26,014 nucleotides of DNA from the NCBI RefSeq assembly GCF_000003605.2, contig NW_003122911.1:311550-337563 (forward strand), written 5' to 3'. This DNA comes from Saccoglossus kowalevskii (Eukaryota > Hemichordata > Enteropneusta > Harrimaniidae). The number at the start of each line of letters is the position of its first letter. Position 1 is the first letter of the stretch. Of the stretch, positions 10,228 through 20,155 are shown piece after piece. Position numbers and translations under genes: made by a program. The notes beneath the pieces were generated by a model that was not told where the DNA came from, did no database searches, and saw only the letters and a program-made list of their open reading frames with translations.

Positions 10228-11260
10228 TGCAGAATGATATACTATAAAAGGTTCCCAGCTTCTAAAACAGATGCAAATATGAAGTATTTACTATTTGCTT
10301 CTGTTCAATAATGACTTTCCTGCAGGCGTATCATTAAAGAAGCTTGGTTAGATGTTTGAAGTACTCTCAGCTACTGTACATGTGGTGCGTCCAGTACAGA
10401 CAGGATTTCCATGGCAGAGTGAGCAATCTGTATGAACACTACACTTATGTTGGTTTAAACATATTTATTCAATAATCCAACACATTATCCCCAGATAATG
10501 AAATATTAGGCCAAATGTGTATTTATTTGACAAGCTGCATCTAGGTACAATTGTTTTTAATTTATGTGTATGGTTTTTTAGGGGAGGGAGGAGGGGGAAG
10601 TGACAAATGGATCTATATATTGAAAGTAATAATTTTTTTATGGGAGAGCTGGGGAGAGGGTTCTAAAAAATGTCTGTACCTGCCACCATCACCAGTACTC
10701 CAAACAAAAAATTAACACAAATTCAGTGTGAAACAAAGCGAATTTATAAAGATTTTGGGCAGTTGAGTCAAATCATATATACAAGGCAGAATTTGATATG
10801 TCAAAAAAAAAACTGTCACCAAAAAAACTGCTCTCTGATTGGTCTGTCTGTTAGATGTTAGGATTGGGTAGCCAATCAGGCACAATCTTGTAAGTAGCAT
10901 TACATTGTCTCTATTTATGTAATGTATTCAACAGTCTGGATTTGTGTTGATTATGTCACAATCCAATCCACGATGACCAACTGGCAGCCATTTTGGTTAA
11001 CACTTTGTCAATATAGACATTGGAGACTCACACATGTTAAGTTGTCTTGCAGTGCAAGACATTTAGTACATGAACTTTTATGCACTTGTACAAAAAGGAG
11101 CATGTAAATGGCAACATTTCATTTACTAAAGTACAAATACAGAAGGGGCTGCACATTCTTGATGGTTTAGTTTTATGATAATCATGTACTACATAATATC
11201 AAACAGTCTGGAATTTTCAGAGTATAATGTTCCAGCTTAAAGTCTCACAATAAACGAAAC
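10228..11260 (+). other. COQ5: COQ5 3'UTR and immediate downstream region
   Basis: This is non-coding sequence after the COQ5 stop. The 3' end is not certain. Candidate hexamers are ATTAAA at 10333-10338, followed by a GT-rich stretch, and AATAAA at about 11250. The region also holds a purine/G-rich stretch at about 10581-10650 and a cluster of inverted CCAAT motifs at 10835-10879. No gene is supported. Confidence 0.5.
10333..10338 (+). terminator. Candidate COQ5 poly(A) signal ATTAAA
   Basis: ATTAAA lies 106 bp after the COQ5 stop and is followed by GGTTAGATGTTTGAAGT, a plausible GU-rich downstream element. A canonical AATAAA near 11250 is an alternative. The choice cannot be made without transcript data. 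Confidence 0.35.
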
Positions 11261-11755
11261 CGTGCAAGCAGACTGAAAATTATCCATGTTGCCTGATCTG
11301 ATTACCTCATCCTGAAATCTATCTGTCTTTTCAGCTGAATCATGACAGTGCATCAGCATACCGATTGAATGTTAGATATTTTAGTTATGGGATACATGCA
11401 GAGTTTAGTTTTATTACCAAGTACTCAATTACCCTAGCCTGACATGCTTAGAGTGACTTATTACACCATGGACCATCGAATGCAACTTATTTAAGTGGCT
11501 TGTATCTGAGTGATTCCTTTGACAGGTCATTAAAAACAACCATGTCAGGATATCAGACTATTATCAGTGAACAACTACCAGAAAAATGTAATGGCATTTA
11601 TTTCAAGTACTTTTTTTTACCTATTTGAAAAAGTATGTACGTTTTACCAATAAATTGTATTGTTTTATGTCTGAAAAAATTATTGATTTAATCAATTATT
11701 CAATTAGAAGCTAAATAAAGTCAACCATGAATATATATACATTTGTTTTTATATG

Positions 11756-12502
11756 AACACACGATGATAAAATCCTAAACACACGCTTATAACATTCTAA
11801 ACACAGTGATAACATCCTGAATACACGCTTATAACATTCTAAACACAGTGATAACATCCTGAACACACGATTATAACATCCTAAACACACACAGTGATAA
11901 CATCCTAAACACACAGTGATAACATCCTGAATACACGCTTATAACATTCTAAACACAGTGATAACATCCTGAACACACGATTATAACATCCTAAACACAC
12001 ACAGTGATAACATCCTAAACACACAGTGATAACATCCTGAACACACGCTTATAACATTCTAAACACAGTGATAACATCCTGAACACACGCTTATAACATT
12101 TTAAACACAGTGATAACATCCTGAACACACGATTATAACATCCTAAACACACACAGTGATAACATCCTAAACACACAGTGATAACATCCTTAACACACAC
12201 AGTGATAACATCCTAAACACACAGTGATACCATAAACACACATAGTGAAAACATCCTAAACACACACAGTGATAACATCCTGAACACACAGTGATAACCT
12301 CCTAAACAGACAGAGTGATAACATCCTAAACACACACAGTGATAACATCCTGAACACACAGTGATAACATCCTAAACAGACAGAGTGATAACATCCTAAA
12401 CACACACAGTGATAACATAAACACACACAGTGATAACATCCTAAACACACAGTGATAACATCCTGAACACACAGCGATAACATCCTAAACGCACACAGTG
12501 AT
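11756..12502. repeat. Minisatellite of about 22-bp monomers with a 110-bp higher-order unit
   Basis: Monomers of 20-24 bp share GTGATAACATCCTGAACACA or close variants. From 11831 the variant ATAACATTCT recurs at 11941 and 12051, exactly 110 bp apart, so five monomers form a higher-order unit. After 12060 the order is disturbed by extra monomers. From about 12230 a different sub-array appears in which CCTAAACAGACAGAG recurs 70 bp apart (12301 and 12371). The - strand stays open for 60-75 codons in several places only because the repeat lacks stops; these are not genes. Confidence 0.95.
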
Positions 12503-13390
12503 ATGTTTTTGGTTTACATGTGCTTCGATTATGTGCTCCTAACAGAAAAAAAAAAGACGACCTTGACCTTGGAATTCACCTGTAGTGAATGCTGTTATCA
12601 ATTTAACCCCTCTACCATGTCAACTGTTAACTTGTCAACTTGTCACTTATCAAAAAATGGTAATGTCATGTTTCATTTTTTTTTCTTATGCAGATTAAAT
12701 TAGATTTTTTGTTCTTGATTGGGTTCAAAATTCACATTGTTATATAAAAAAAAGACAGGCAATATGCACAATTGTAGAACGGTGAACGATGTCAACTTTT
12801 TTCACATCAGCCACTAATTATGTAGGGCTGTGCTCTATTTGTTACACTATACCAACCACTTAATAATTTAGCCAAATTATCTGCAGATTATTTTGTAAAT
12901 CAAATTTGTAGCTGCCATAAAACAATGATTATATATTTTAACCAAAGATATTCTTGTTAGAGCCAACTGACAGTAAAATGGGTAGGCTAGTCTGGATCAT
13001 AAATATACAGGCTCATAAAATACATCTAAACTGGAAATCTATGTAAATTTCATATACTTGAACACCTGTTGTAAATCAGGTCAAAGGTCAACATTTCCTG
13101 TTCTGGTGCAGGTATGTGTGTTAATAAAAACTGTCTGGGTCACAATCACATTACTGTTTTTTTTTCTTCTTCCAGGTAGGTAATATTTTGTTAAGGCCTT
13201 TCAATGTAAACTACGTATGTCACCAGAAAAAATAATCCACTGAATGTAAAATGGTGTTGAATAAAATACTATAAAATAATTTACAGTGTATGAGTTTAAA
13301 ATTATCTACTAATGTTGACAGTTGGAGGAATCTATATTTGTATTCAATTCATACTATTAACTATTGTAGTACCAGTAACAAAGTCCAATT

Positions 13391-13630
13391 AAGTGGTGAC
13401 CTATTTAAGATCTGGGGAGGGAGCTGGAGGAAATTGGTCAATTGCATATTTTTTTAACACTACTGTGGCAGTGATTTTTTTCTCTGAATATGATTTTTAC
13501 CCTAATCAGAGGTTTTTTTTTAACTTCTGCTGGAAGGGAATGTTTTCTCTTCTTGATTTCAGCCCACATATTTTTTTGTTTCTAAAATCCTCCAGCTCCC
13601 CCTCCCAGATTTCAAATGGGGGTAGCCATT
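13391..13630. mobile_element. Foldback/MITE-like element, about 240 bp
   Basis: The left arm (13405-13434) contains GATCTGGGGAGGGAGCTGGA. The right arm (13585-13617) contains TCCAGCTCCCCCTCCCAGAT, its near-perfect reverse complement. Weaker pairing extends outwards to about 13391 and 13630. The loop of about 150 bp is T-rich. It is probably a non-autonomous DNA transposon; I could not see a clear target duplication. An 82-codon ORF across it looks fortuitous. Confidence 0.65.
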
Positions 13631-13679
13631 ATATAAAATAGGATGACTTACAGTTAGTGTTTCAGTCTACAACACACAA

Positions 13680-14100
13680 CATCAAAACATTTCGTTGTAA
13701 TGGGTCGTGTCGTTTTTGAAGTCTGATTTTCAAAAGTCCTTCAAGGATGGACTAGTTAGTAGAAGCGCAGAACATTTACAAGCACAAATTCCTTACATTT
13801 TGCAAAACAAAAGATTCAATCAAATAAATGAAAAAAAGGAGATAATTCCGGGGGATGCGACGACTTGTTCCCATGGAAACAATGCCTTTGTGATTTCTGC
13901 TTAGTGTTAAGCCATTTTTAACTGAGGTTCATGATTCAATAAATAGTTTGTTTACCCAAATTTGAATAAAATACCTGAATCATAAGTATGTTAGACACGC
14001 GTCCTGTTCGATATGAGACTCATAGCGACGTATACTACGTGTGTAAAATATATTGTTTGTTTACATGAAATTCGCGACGACCACCGCGCTTTTACATTTC
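13680..14100. promoter_or_regulatory. Isolated CpG-rich patch (possible orphan promoter or enhancer)
   Basis: CpG dinucleotides are frequent here, for example GGTCGTGTCG (13702), ATGCGACGAC (13855), ACACGCGTCC (13997), AGCGACGTATACTACG (14025) and TTCGCGACGACCACCGCGCT (14071). I count about 11 in 13995-14095, whereas flanking kilobases have few. No recognised coding exon adjoins it. Its resemblance in CpG content to the DYNLL/SRSF promoter is the only basis for the regulatory label. Confidence 0.3.
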
Positions 14101-14375
14101 ACCACTAGTTCCCTCTTTTGATTACAAATTCACAAAATAGTCTTGACTATAGTCTGTACTTTCCTTCAGAAAAGTGGGACAAAAATAGCCAATTTTTTTG
14201 TGTAAAAACTGAAAATATAGGAAAAAAGTGCACACAAGTTTGGGCAAGACAGTCTGGTGGTGAAAAGGGTATTATAAAAATGACTTACTTGGATAAATTT
14301 CACAATTAACAGTACAGAGAAAAGTTAGTGTGATTAATATATTTACATGAATACAAAATAATTGTGAACAAGGAA

Positions 14376-14570
14376 TACTGTAGAATACTTTATTTTCACT
14401 ATTTTCACTGAAGGGATGATTCCGTGAAAATAAAATCCAGTGAATATACTTTTTTTTCTATATTTCACATTAAACTCATTGAAAATCAGTGAAAATAAAT
14501 TCCAAGCAAAACGCCCAAAAAGCCTTTTCAGCGAAAATTAATTCCAGCGAAAATAAAGTATTCCACAGTA
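14376..14570. mobile_element. TACTGTA-family MITE, copy E
   Basis: This 195-bp element begins TACTGTAGAATACTTTATTT and ends AAAGTATTCCACAGTA, in the same orientation as copy A. Interior words GTGAAAATAAAATCCAGTGA and GTGAAAATAAATTCC are retained. The ends are well conserved, so it is among the better preserved copies. Confidence 0.88.
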
Positions 14571-14810
14571 CCCCATAAAAGTAAGGTTTCAATGGAGAGT
14601 TTAACTATTAAAGATGAATTCTAGTAGAGGCATGTTTGTTTTATGACAACACAACTTGTTTAATTGCAAATTCATTATTTGTACATTGTGGACATTAAGA
14701 TAGCCTAATGGGACCATGACATTAACACATCGTGAACTTGAAATCCTCATGTAGTTATATTAACTCGAGAATGCATTTGTGTGGTAAAAACATAGAAATA
14801 GAAAATTACA

Positions 14811-15024
14811 TACTGTAAAAGGATTAATTATTCACTGGGTTTTAATTTGGCTTATTTCGCTGACTGGAAAATGCACTAAATTAAAACCCAGTGAATATGT
14901 AAAATTTAGCATGGAGAACACATTATCTAAATGATAAAACCGTGAATTTAAAACCCACTGAATAAGCCTGAAATGGTAAATCAGTGAACATTTAAACCCA
15001 CTGAGAATTAGTCATTTCACAGTA
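14811..15024. mobile_element. Second MITE family with TACTGT ends (H)
   Basis: This 214-bp element begins TACTGTAAAAGGATTAAT and ends TTAGTCATTTCACAGTA. The arms hold TTCACTGGGTTTTAATTTGG at the left and AAACCCACTGAGAATTAG at the right, which are imperfect complements. The end sequence resembles the other family, but the interior is different (repeated AAACCCACTGAAT-like words). It is probably a sister non-autonomous family using the same terminal motif. Confidence 0.75.
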
Positions 15025-16634
15025 TATCATTAGTTTTCCAAGGTTTACACATAAATCTAAGTCATCGTCAACAATGATCAATTATTCATGCTTTTTTGCC
15101 AAAAAAAACACATAAGAGGTATTATGAGATCTCCTATACCAAATTAGGGCTTTATTTTAATACATCAAACATTGGAGACAATAAATACCATGCAGAGGGT
15201 TATTTTAACTTCATGGCAAATATAACAAATGGCAAACAAATACTGTATATAATTATCACTTAAAGAAGCACCACTCTTGACATTTTTCTGGAGGTCAACA
15301 ATGAGATGTTTGACACTTATATGGAACATGGCATTTAAAGCCTGGCACAACACAGTGTGACAGGTAACTAGATATTTTTTGCAATGTTTATGCTTAAAAT
15401 TTCCATTCCTCTCAGGTGGAGTCACTGACAAAACCCAATACACTGCATACATGTCTATTGTCAGTATGCTAATATTGTCATACCTGAGCAAGTTTTCACA
15501 ACTTGACCTTTGTGCAATAAATAGACCTACCAAGGTTAAAATTTGTAACTTGACATTTTATTTTTGTGTGTACAAAAACAGTGATAAACAAATTGAAGTT
15601 TAGCATTGACTGTGAGAGTTGAATAGATGATTACATGCTATAAACTCAGTTGATATACAGGTAACCAGGGGACAGTTGTGTGTGTCTGTGGTATGGACAG
15701 TAGATGCTAATAATGGCAATTGTCACAGTAGTAATATGATTAACACATAGCATGGATGCATAAGCAAGTCTGATCTTGTTTTACACTGTCTATATTAAAG
15801 ATTATGTATTCACTGTTGATTGCCTTAGTATCCATGTTTTAGGCCATGAATGGAACACTGACAAGAGGAGGCGATAACGCTTCTTTATTACTCTGCTACT
15901 ACAATGCAATGGGCAATTGAGCTACTTAACTGTTGAAAAAACCACAGTAGTAAATTCTTCCCATGGTTAAGGAGAGCTGCTAAGACCATAAAGGTGTGCC
16001 ACCACATTTAGAGATTTTAAAATGTTGGCATGAAACACGCCCATCCTTTTCGACTCAAGGTCCATAAATGTTGGCAAAGTACCAAAACTGAACAAAGGTA
16101 TCAATGTAAAGCTATGATTCTACTAAATGCTATAAATAATTAATCTTTGCTTACACTGAGCAATGATTCTACTGGGTGAATGGATCTGGGTGTGATGAAA
16201 TTCTAAATGATATGCCATGGTGACACACAAGGCTCAAAATACAGGTACGAGATAACACCCCCCCCCTCCACTTACAATTTCAGCCCAAGGCAATTTTATA
16301 AGTTCAAGCCATGGTTACAGCATGTAGGTAGATTAGCAACAGCTAATATGCGCTACTTACATTCTCACACTATCAAACATTGTAAACAGCTTTTCAAAAT
16401 TGACTTCTGGGTGGGGCTACTAAAATGGTGATATCAACTCAAACCACCTGTTGGCAGGTATTGCTTTCATAACCAGTAACGGCCAGTTATGGCTGGGGAA
16501 AAAAAAATTGCGTAGTATTGAATAGGTGGTGTTGAGCCACTGATCAAAAAGGGCATTAGAAAATACTAGCTAAACATTTATGGATAAAACTAAGCAACAA
16601 GACAAACACCATTTAGTTCAATATAATTAGCACT

Positions 16635-16640
16635 TTTATT
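16635..16640 (-). terminator. Candidate DYNLL poly(A) signal
   Basis: TTTATT on the + strand reads AATAAA on the DYNLL strand, about 260 bp after the stop codon. The DYNLL strand then shows a GU-rich stretch (GGTGTTTGTCTTGTTGC at about 16609-16593), as expected for a cleavage site. This predicts a 3'UTR of roughly 280-290 nt, which contains TGTATATA (16719-16726), a possible Pumilio site. Confidence 0.65.
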
Positions 16641-16899
16641 TTGTGTCTGTCATATCTTGCTACAATGTTACAAGCATTTCACAGCTTTCATCAAGATTCC
16701 TTGTTTGAGGTAAGTACATATATACATCACTTCTAGTCAGAGACGTGAAAATAACCATACATATTTTGATGGCTACTTTAGTCATCAGTTTTGAAAAAAA
16801 AGCTTAATATTTATACATAAAATATATAAAAATCTGTTAACAGTCTTTTTTTTGTAGTTTTTCCTTGCTTAACAAAATTTGGCTAAGGTAGTGTCTTGT

Positions 16900-17628
<729 letters not shown>

Positions 17629-17740
17629 CTGATCCGGTTGGTCGTCAACAACAGAATATCAAATATGAGAAGTTGTTCCTTCAAACAGCTTGAATGTCTA
17701 ACTATCAACAACCAAGTGAACGAAGTTGACTTAGCGTACG
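17629..17740 (-). other. DYNLL non-coding first exon (5'UTR), outer end approximate
   Basis: This segment lies upstream of the predicted 5'UTR donor at 17629/17628. Its outer boundary is inferred from the CCAAT boxes at 17780-17784 and 17810-17814, which normally sit 60-100 bp upstream of a start site. That would put transcription initiation around 17700-17740. The exact start cannot be read from the sequence. Confidence 0.45.
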
Positions 17741-18042
17741 TCGTCTATGTACTGTTTCAATCTTCCAAACTCTTAGTTGATTGGTCAATTTGATCTTTAC
17801 TTTGTTGTGATTGGCTTAAATGTGGTTGATATCTTCGGTAACCCGTATCAACCCACAATTCCTTGCGCTACAACTTATTGCTTTGCTTTTTTATCAAAAA
17901 ATATAAAATAAATAGTTTCCTATTATTAATAATTAGTTTGATAAATCAGATTAACAATCACCCGTCACGTATATGTTTAAAAGAAAACAAGCTACCCTAA
18001 GCATATGTAGGGTAAAATAGATGATGGGTGGGACGGCCACTC
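17741..18042. promoter_or_regulatory. Shared divergent promoter of DYNLL and the SR-factor gene
   Basis: Only about 300 bp separate the inferred starts of two head-to-head genes. Two boxes reading CCAATCA on the DYNLL strand lie at 17784-17778 and 17814-17808, 30 bp apart, a classic NF-Y arrangement. A perfect inverted repeat, TACCCTA (17993-17999) and TAGGGTA (18008-18014), lies just upstream of the SR-factor start. TCAGTC at 18041-18046 fits an Initiator. CpG density rises at both ends (TACGTCG near 17737; a cluster at 18033-18105). No convincing TATA box is placed for either gene, as expected for housekeeping promoters. Confidence 0.65.
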
Positions 18043-18252
18043 AGTCTTCGGTAACGTTCGGCGTTGTTCGTGAAAGTACGCGTGGCCTTATTTAGTAGTT
18101 TCGAAGGCTGTTCTTGACTGTAAACGATTTGTACGTTTTCGAGCATTTCGCCAACTCGGTAATTTTAAGAAGAGTGTCCAAGAAGTCAAGGCATACCTGT
18201 GTTGTCTGTATTTCAAATTCATTTGCGTTTTTTTGTTTAAACTTGACGAAAC
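18043..18252 (+). other. SR-factor gene 5'UTR
   Basis: It runs from the proposed Initiator (A at 18043) to the ATG. There is no ATG anywhere in these 210 bases, which supports 18253 as the translation start. The first 60 bases are rich in CpG. The transcription start is inferred and could move by tens of bases. Confidence 0.5.
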
Positions 18253-18437
18253 ATGTCCAGTGTGGTGCGTGGCCCAGCGGGAAACAACGAGTGCAGGATA
18301 TACGTAGGTAATTTGCCGCCAGATATTCGGGTCAAAGATATCGAGGATATATTCTACAAATATGGCAACATTCTGGATATTGACTTGAAAAACAGAAGAG
18401 GACCACCATTTTCATTTGTAGAATTCGAAGATAAAAG
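18253..18437 (+). CDS. SRSF1: Serine/arginine-rich splicing factor, SRSF1/SRSF9 type, coding exon 1
   Basis: SRSF1-type proteins bind exonic purine-rich enhancers in the nucleus, recruit U1 and U2AF and control splice-site choice. The full product from exons 18253-18437, 20156-20379, 20608-20780 and 21311-21463 is 244 residues (human SRSF1 is 248). Exon 1 gives residues 1-61 plus two bases of codon 62. RRM1 begins here, with RNP2 IYVGNL (16-21) and RNP1 PPFSFVEF (51-58). The ATG context AAACATGT is favourable, and the donor AAAAG|GTAAAT splits codon 62 as in vertebrate SRSF1. The gene is head-to-head with DYNLL. SRSF1 and SRSF9 are vertebrate paralogues; this is best read as the orthologue of both. 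Confidence 0.96.
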
Positions 18438-18479
18438 GTAAATAACGATGCACGTTTTAATACAATGTCACCGACAGTT

Positions 18480-18501
18480 TTGTGTGTGTGTGTGTGTGTG
18501 T
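18480..18501. repeat. (TG)n microsatellite
   Basis: An uninterrupted run of about 11 TG units, followed by ATGCATGCATG, lies 40 bp downstream of the exon 1 donor. TG repeats near donors can bind splicing regulators in some genes; nothing here shows that directly. Confidence 0.9.
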
Positions 18502-19294
18502 ATGCATGCATGTGTAGGGGTGGGGTGCATTTGGATATCTGTATTTTCTTTGTGGTAGCATTCATTCGGGGTGGCTATGTGAACATGAAATAAAAACTAA
18601 GAACTTTAAGCGTAACATGAATGCCTCATCGATTCAAAGTGATGCACAGCATTATTTTCAATGTCACAATGTTCAGTATAGTAGATAATGTTGAATATTA
18701 CTTTAGTGACAAAAGTAGATTGTATAATTTTGAATGTTTGTACACACACTGCTGTATTTGAAAGGTGACGGTCGTCGCATGAAATCCGCACTATGACCAT
18801 CTCCATTTATGGTCTGTTGTAAATGTCACTGTAGGTGGGATCTAAAAACCATGTTTGTATGTCCATGTGAAACCATGGTGACCCCCTTTTGACCATTCAA
18901 TATCTCGAATCTATTAACTGAAAAAAAAAGTTTGCTAGGCTGCCAGTTTTGCGAGCTGGTAGTCGCATAGTACTATGTATCATCACATGCAAATGTGCAC
19001 ATCTCCGCAATGTGACATAAAATAGGATAGATAACAAAATGCATATTGCATAGTTTGACGTCACATACTGCAAAACTTTTTTTGATTGCACATGCTGCAT
19101 GAAGGTTGGTTTATAGTACCGTACGCAAACTAATGATCTGGTAAAAATAGTTCATTTTGGCAAACTCGTATGTGCGTTTTCAGAATTATTACTTGTTCCT
19201 TGCCAAAAAATTGATTTAAATTTTAAAAAATTTAGCGAATTTGAGCATATGTGTACGAGTAAAGGTGTTCAAATAAAATGGAACAACAAAATTA

Positions 19295-19607
19295 GGCCCA
19301 CTTTACATTATGCTTTTTGCGACAGCGGTGAAATTTTCCAGTCTGGACGTCTTCAGACCACGTACAGCATCCATCACCTTCTTTCTTCTCGTCATGTTTT
19401 TTTGTCTCGCCTTGTACGTTAATTGGTGCTCGCTTTATGCTAATCACCTAAACCCTGACCTCCCACTGTCAAGCGCCAGACACGTTCTCTTTATACGTGC
19501 AAAGCTGTCGGGCGACCACAGAGTTTCAGGAGGAAATTTAATGACAGCGGGAATTCTCTTTACACGGCACTCATGCTGTCACGAAAAAGTGTAATGTAAA
19601 GTGGGCC
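19295..19607. mobile_element. PIF/Harbinger-like MITE with TTA target duplication
   Basis: Terminal inverted repeats GGCCCACTTTACATTA (19295-19310) and TAATGTAAAGTGGGCC (19592-19607) are perfect complements. Weaker pairing continues inwards (CTTTTTGCGACAGC against GCTGTCACGAAAAAG). TTA flanks both ends (19292-19294, 19608-19610), the 3-bp TWA duplication typical of PIF/Harbinger. The element is 313 bp, clearly GC-richer than the surrounding intron, and encodes no transposase. The 94-codon ORF inside begins within a TIR and is considered fortuitous. Confidence 0.85.
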
Positions 19608-19712
19608 TTAGCATACAAGGTCCGCGAAATGATATATTTAAATGTGTTTGGTGTTACTTCAGCAATAATTTTCACCATGCCTACAATTTGACTTTCTTGG
19701 ACTGTGGAAATA

Positions 19713-19858
19713 CTCATGTGTTAAATATATAATCCCATAATGGTTTTTCCTTGTGATTACTGCCAGAGAAGCATCAATGTGGCTCAAAGTGATACAAAAC
19801 AATATTCACTTGTCTGCTGATGTCAACCTATTGTGGGATTATATAAAAGCACATAAGG
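19713..19858. repeat. Imperfect inverted repeat, 33-bp arms
   Basis: The left arm around TATATAATCCCATAATGGTT (19725-19745) and the right arm around AACCTATTGTGGGATTATAT (19825-19844) are complementary over about 33 bp with several mismatches, around a loop of about 79 bp. It may be a small MITE; no target duplication is evident. Confidence 0.55.
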
Positions 19859-20155
19859 TTTCATAGGTACTTGCAGCCTTAAAGAAAGTGTCAATGGAAT
19901 AAATGTTATTTTTGTGTTAGACAGCCATTATTCATGGTTTGCGCTAGTGTCTCGGCAAGACGACTTCCACTTACAAAATTTTAAGAAATTGAAATTTGGT
20001 TCCGGATAACTTTATTAGAAATAGTAGCCCCAGGACAGGATTTGGTAATCTGCGTCTTAATTTCGAGCCCCGTCATCAGATTTGTAATATCGGTTGAGTT
20101 GTCGAATGTTATTGTATAATCAGTATTATTAAAAGATATAAATTTGGATTTGTAG

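Larger units (their letters stand above)
11261..16615. other. Tail-to-tail intergenic region between COQ5 and DYNLL
   Basis: It contains a hierarchical minisatellite (11756-12502), an inverted-repeat element (13391-13630), a CpG-rich patch (about 13680-14100), MITEs at 14376-14570 and 14811-15024, and a C tract at about 16258-16266. The rest (11261-11755, 12503-13390, 14100-14375, 15025-16615) is AT-rich with no supported gene. The longest unexplained ORF is 122 codons on the - strand at 15165-15533, with no recognisable motif. Confidence 0.6.
18438..20155 (+). other. SR-factor intron 1
   Basis: This 1718-bp intron runs from donor GTAAAT to acceptor TTTGGATTTGTAG. It holds a (TG)n microsatellite at 18480-18501, a Harbinger-like MITE at 19295-19607 and an inverted-repeat pair at 19713-19858. 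The stretches 18510-19290 and 19860-20155 show no further feature I can support. Confidence 0.9.

Noticed and set aside
10581-10603. Possible G-quadruplex in a G-rich tract after COQ5
   Set aside because: The runs are 4, 3, 2 and 5 guanines, so one tract is too short for a confident four-tract quadruplex.
11711-12483. Three - strand ORFs of 61-75 codons rich in CYHCV and CLG words
   Set aside because: They lie wholly or mostly in the 22-bp tandem array and arise because the repeat lacks stop codons on that strand. The monomer length is not a multiple of three, and there is no start context or splice support.
18114-18311. Apparent upstream ORF overlapping the SR-factor start
   Set aside because: It starts with TTG rather than ATG. 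The SR-factor 5'UTR has no ATG.
19310-19594. 94-codon + strand ORF with hydrophobic stretches
   Set aside because: It begins inside the terminal repeat of the Harbinger-like MITE and fills only that element. There is no transposase similarity.
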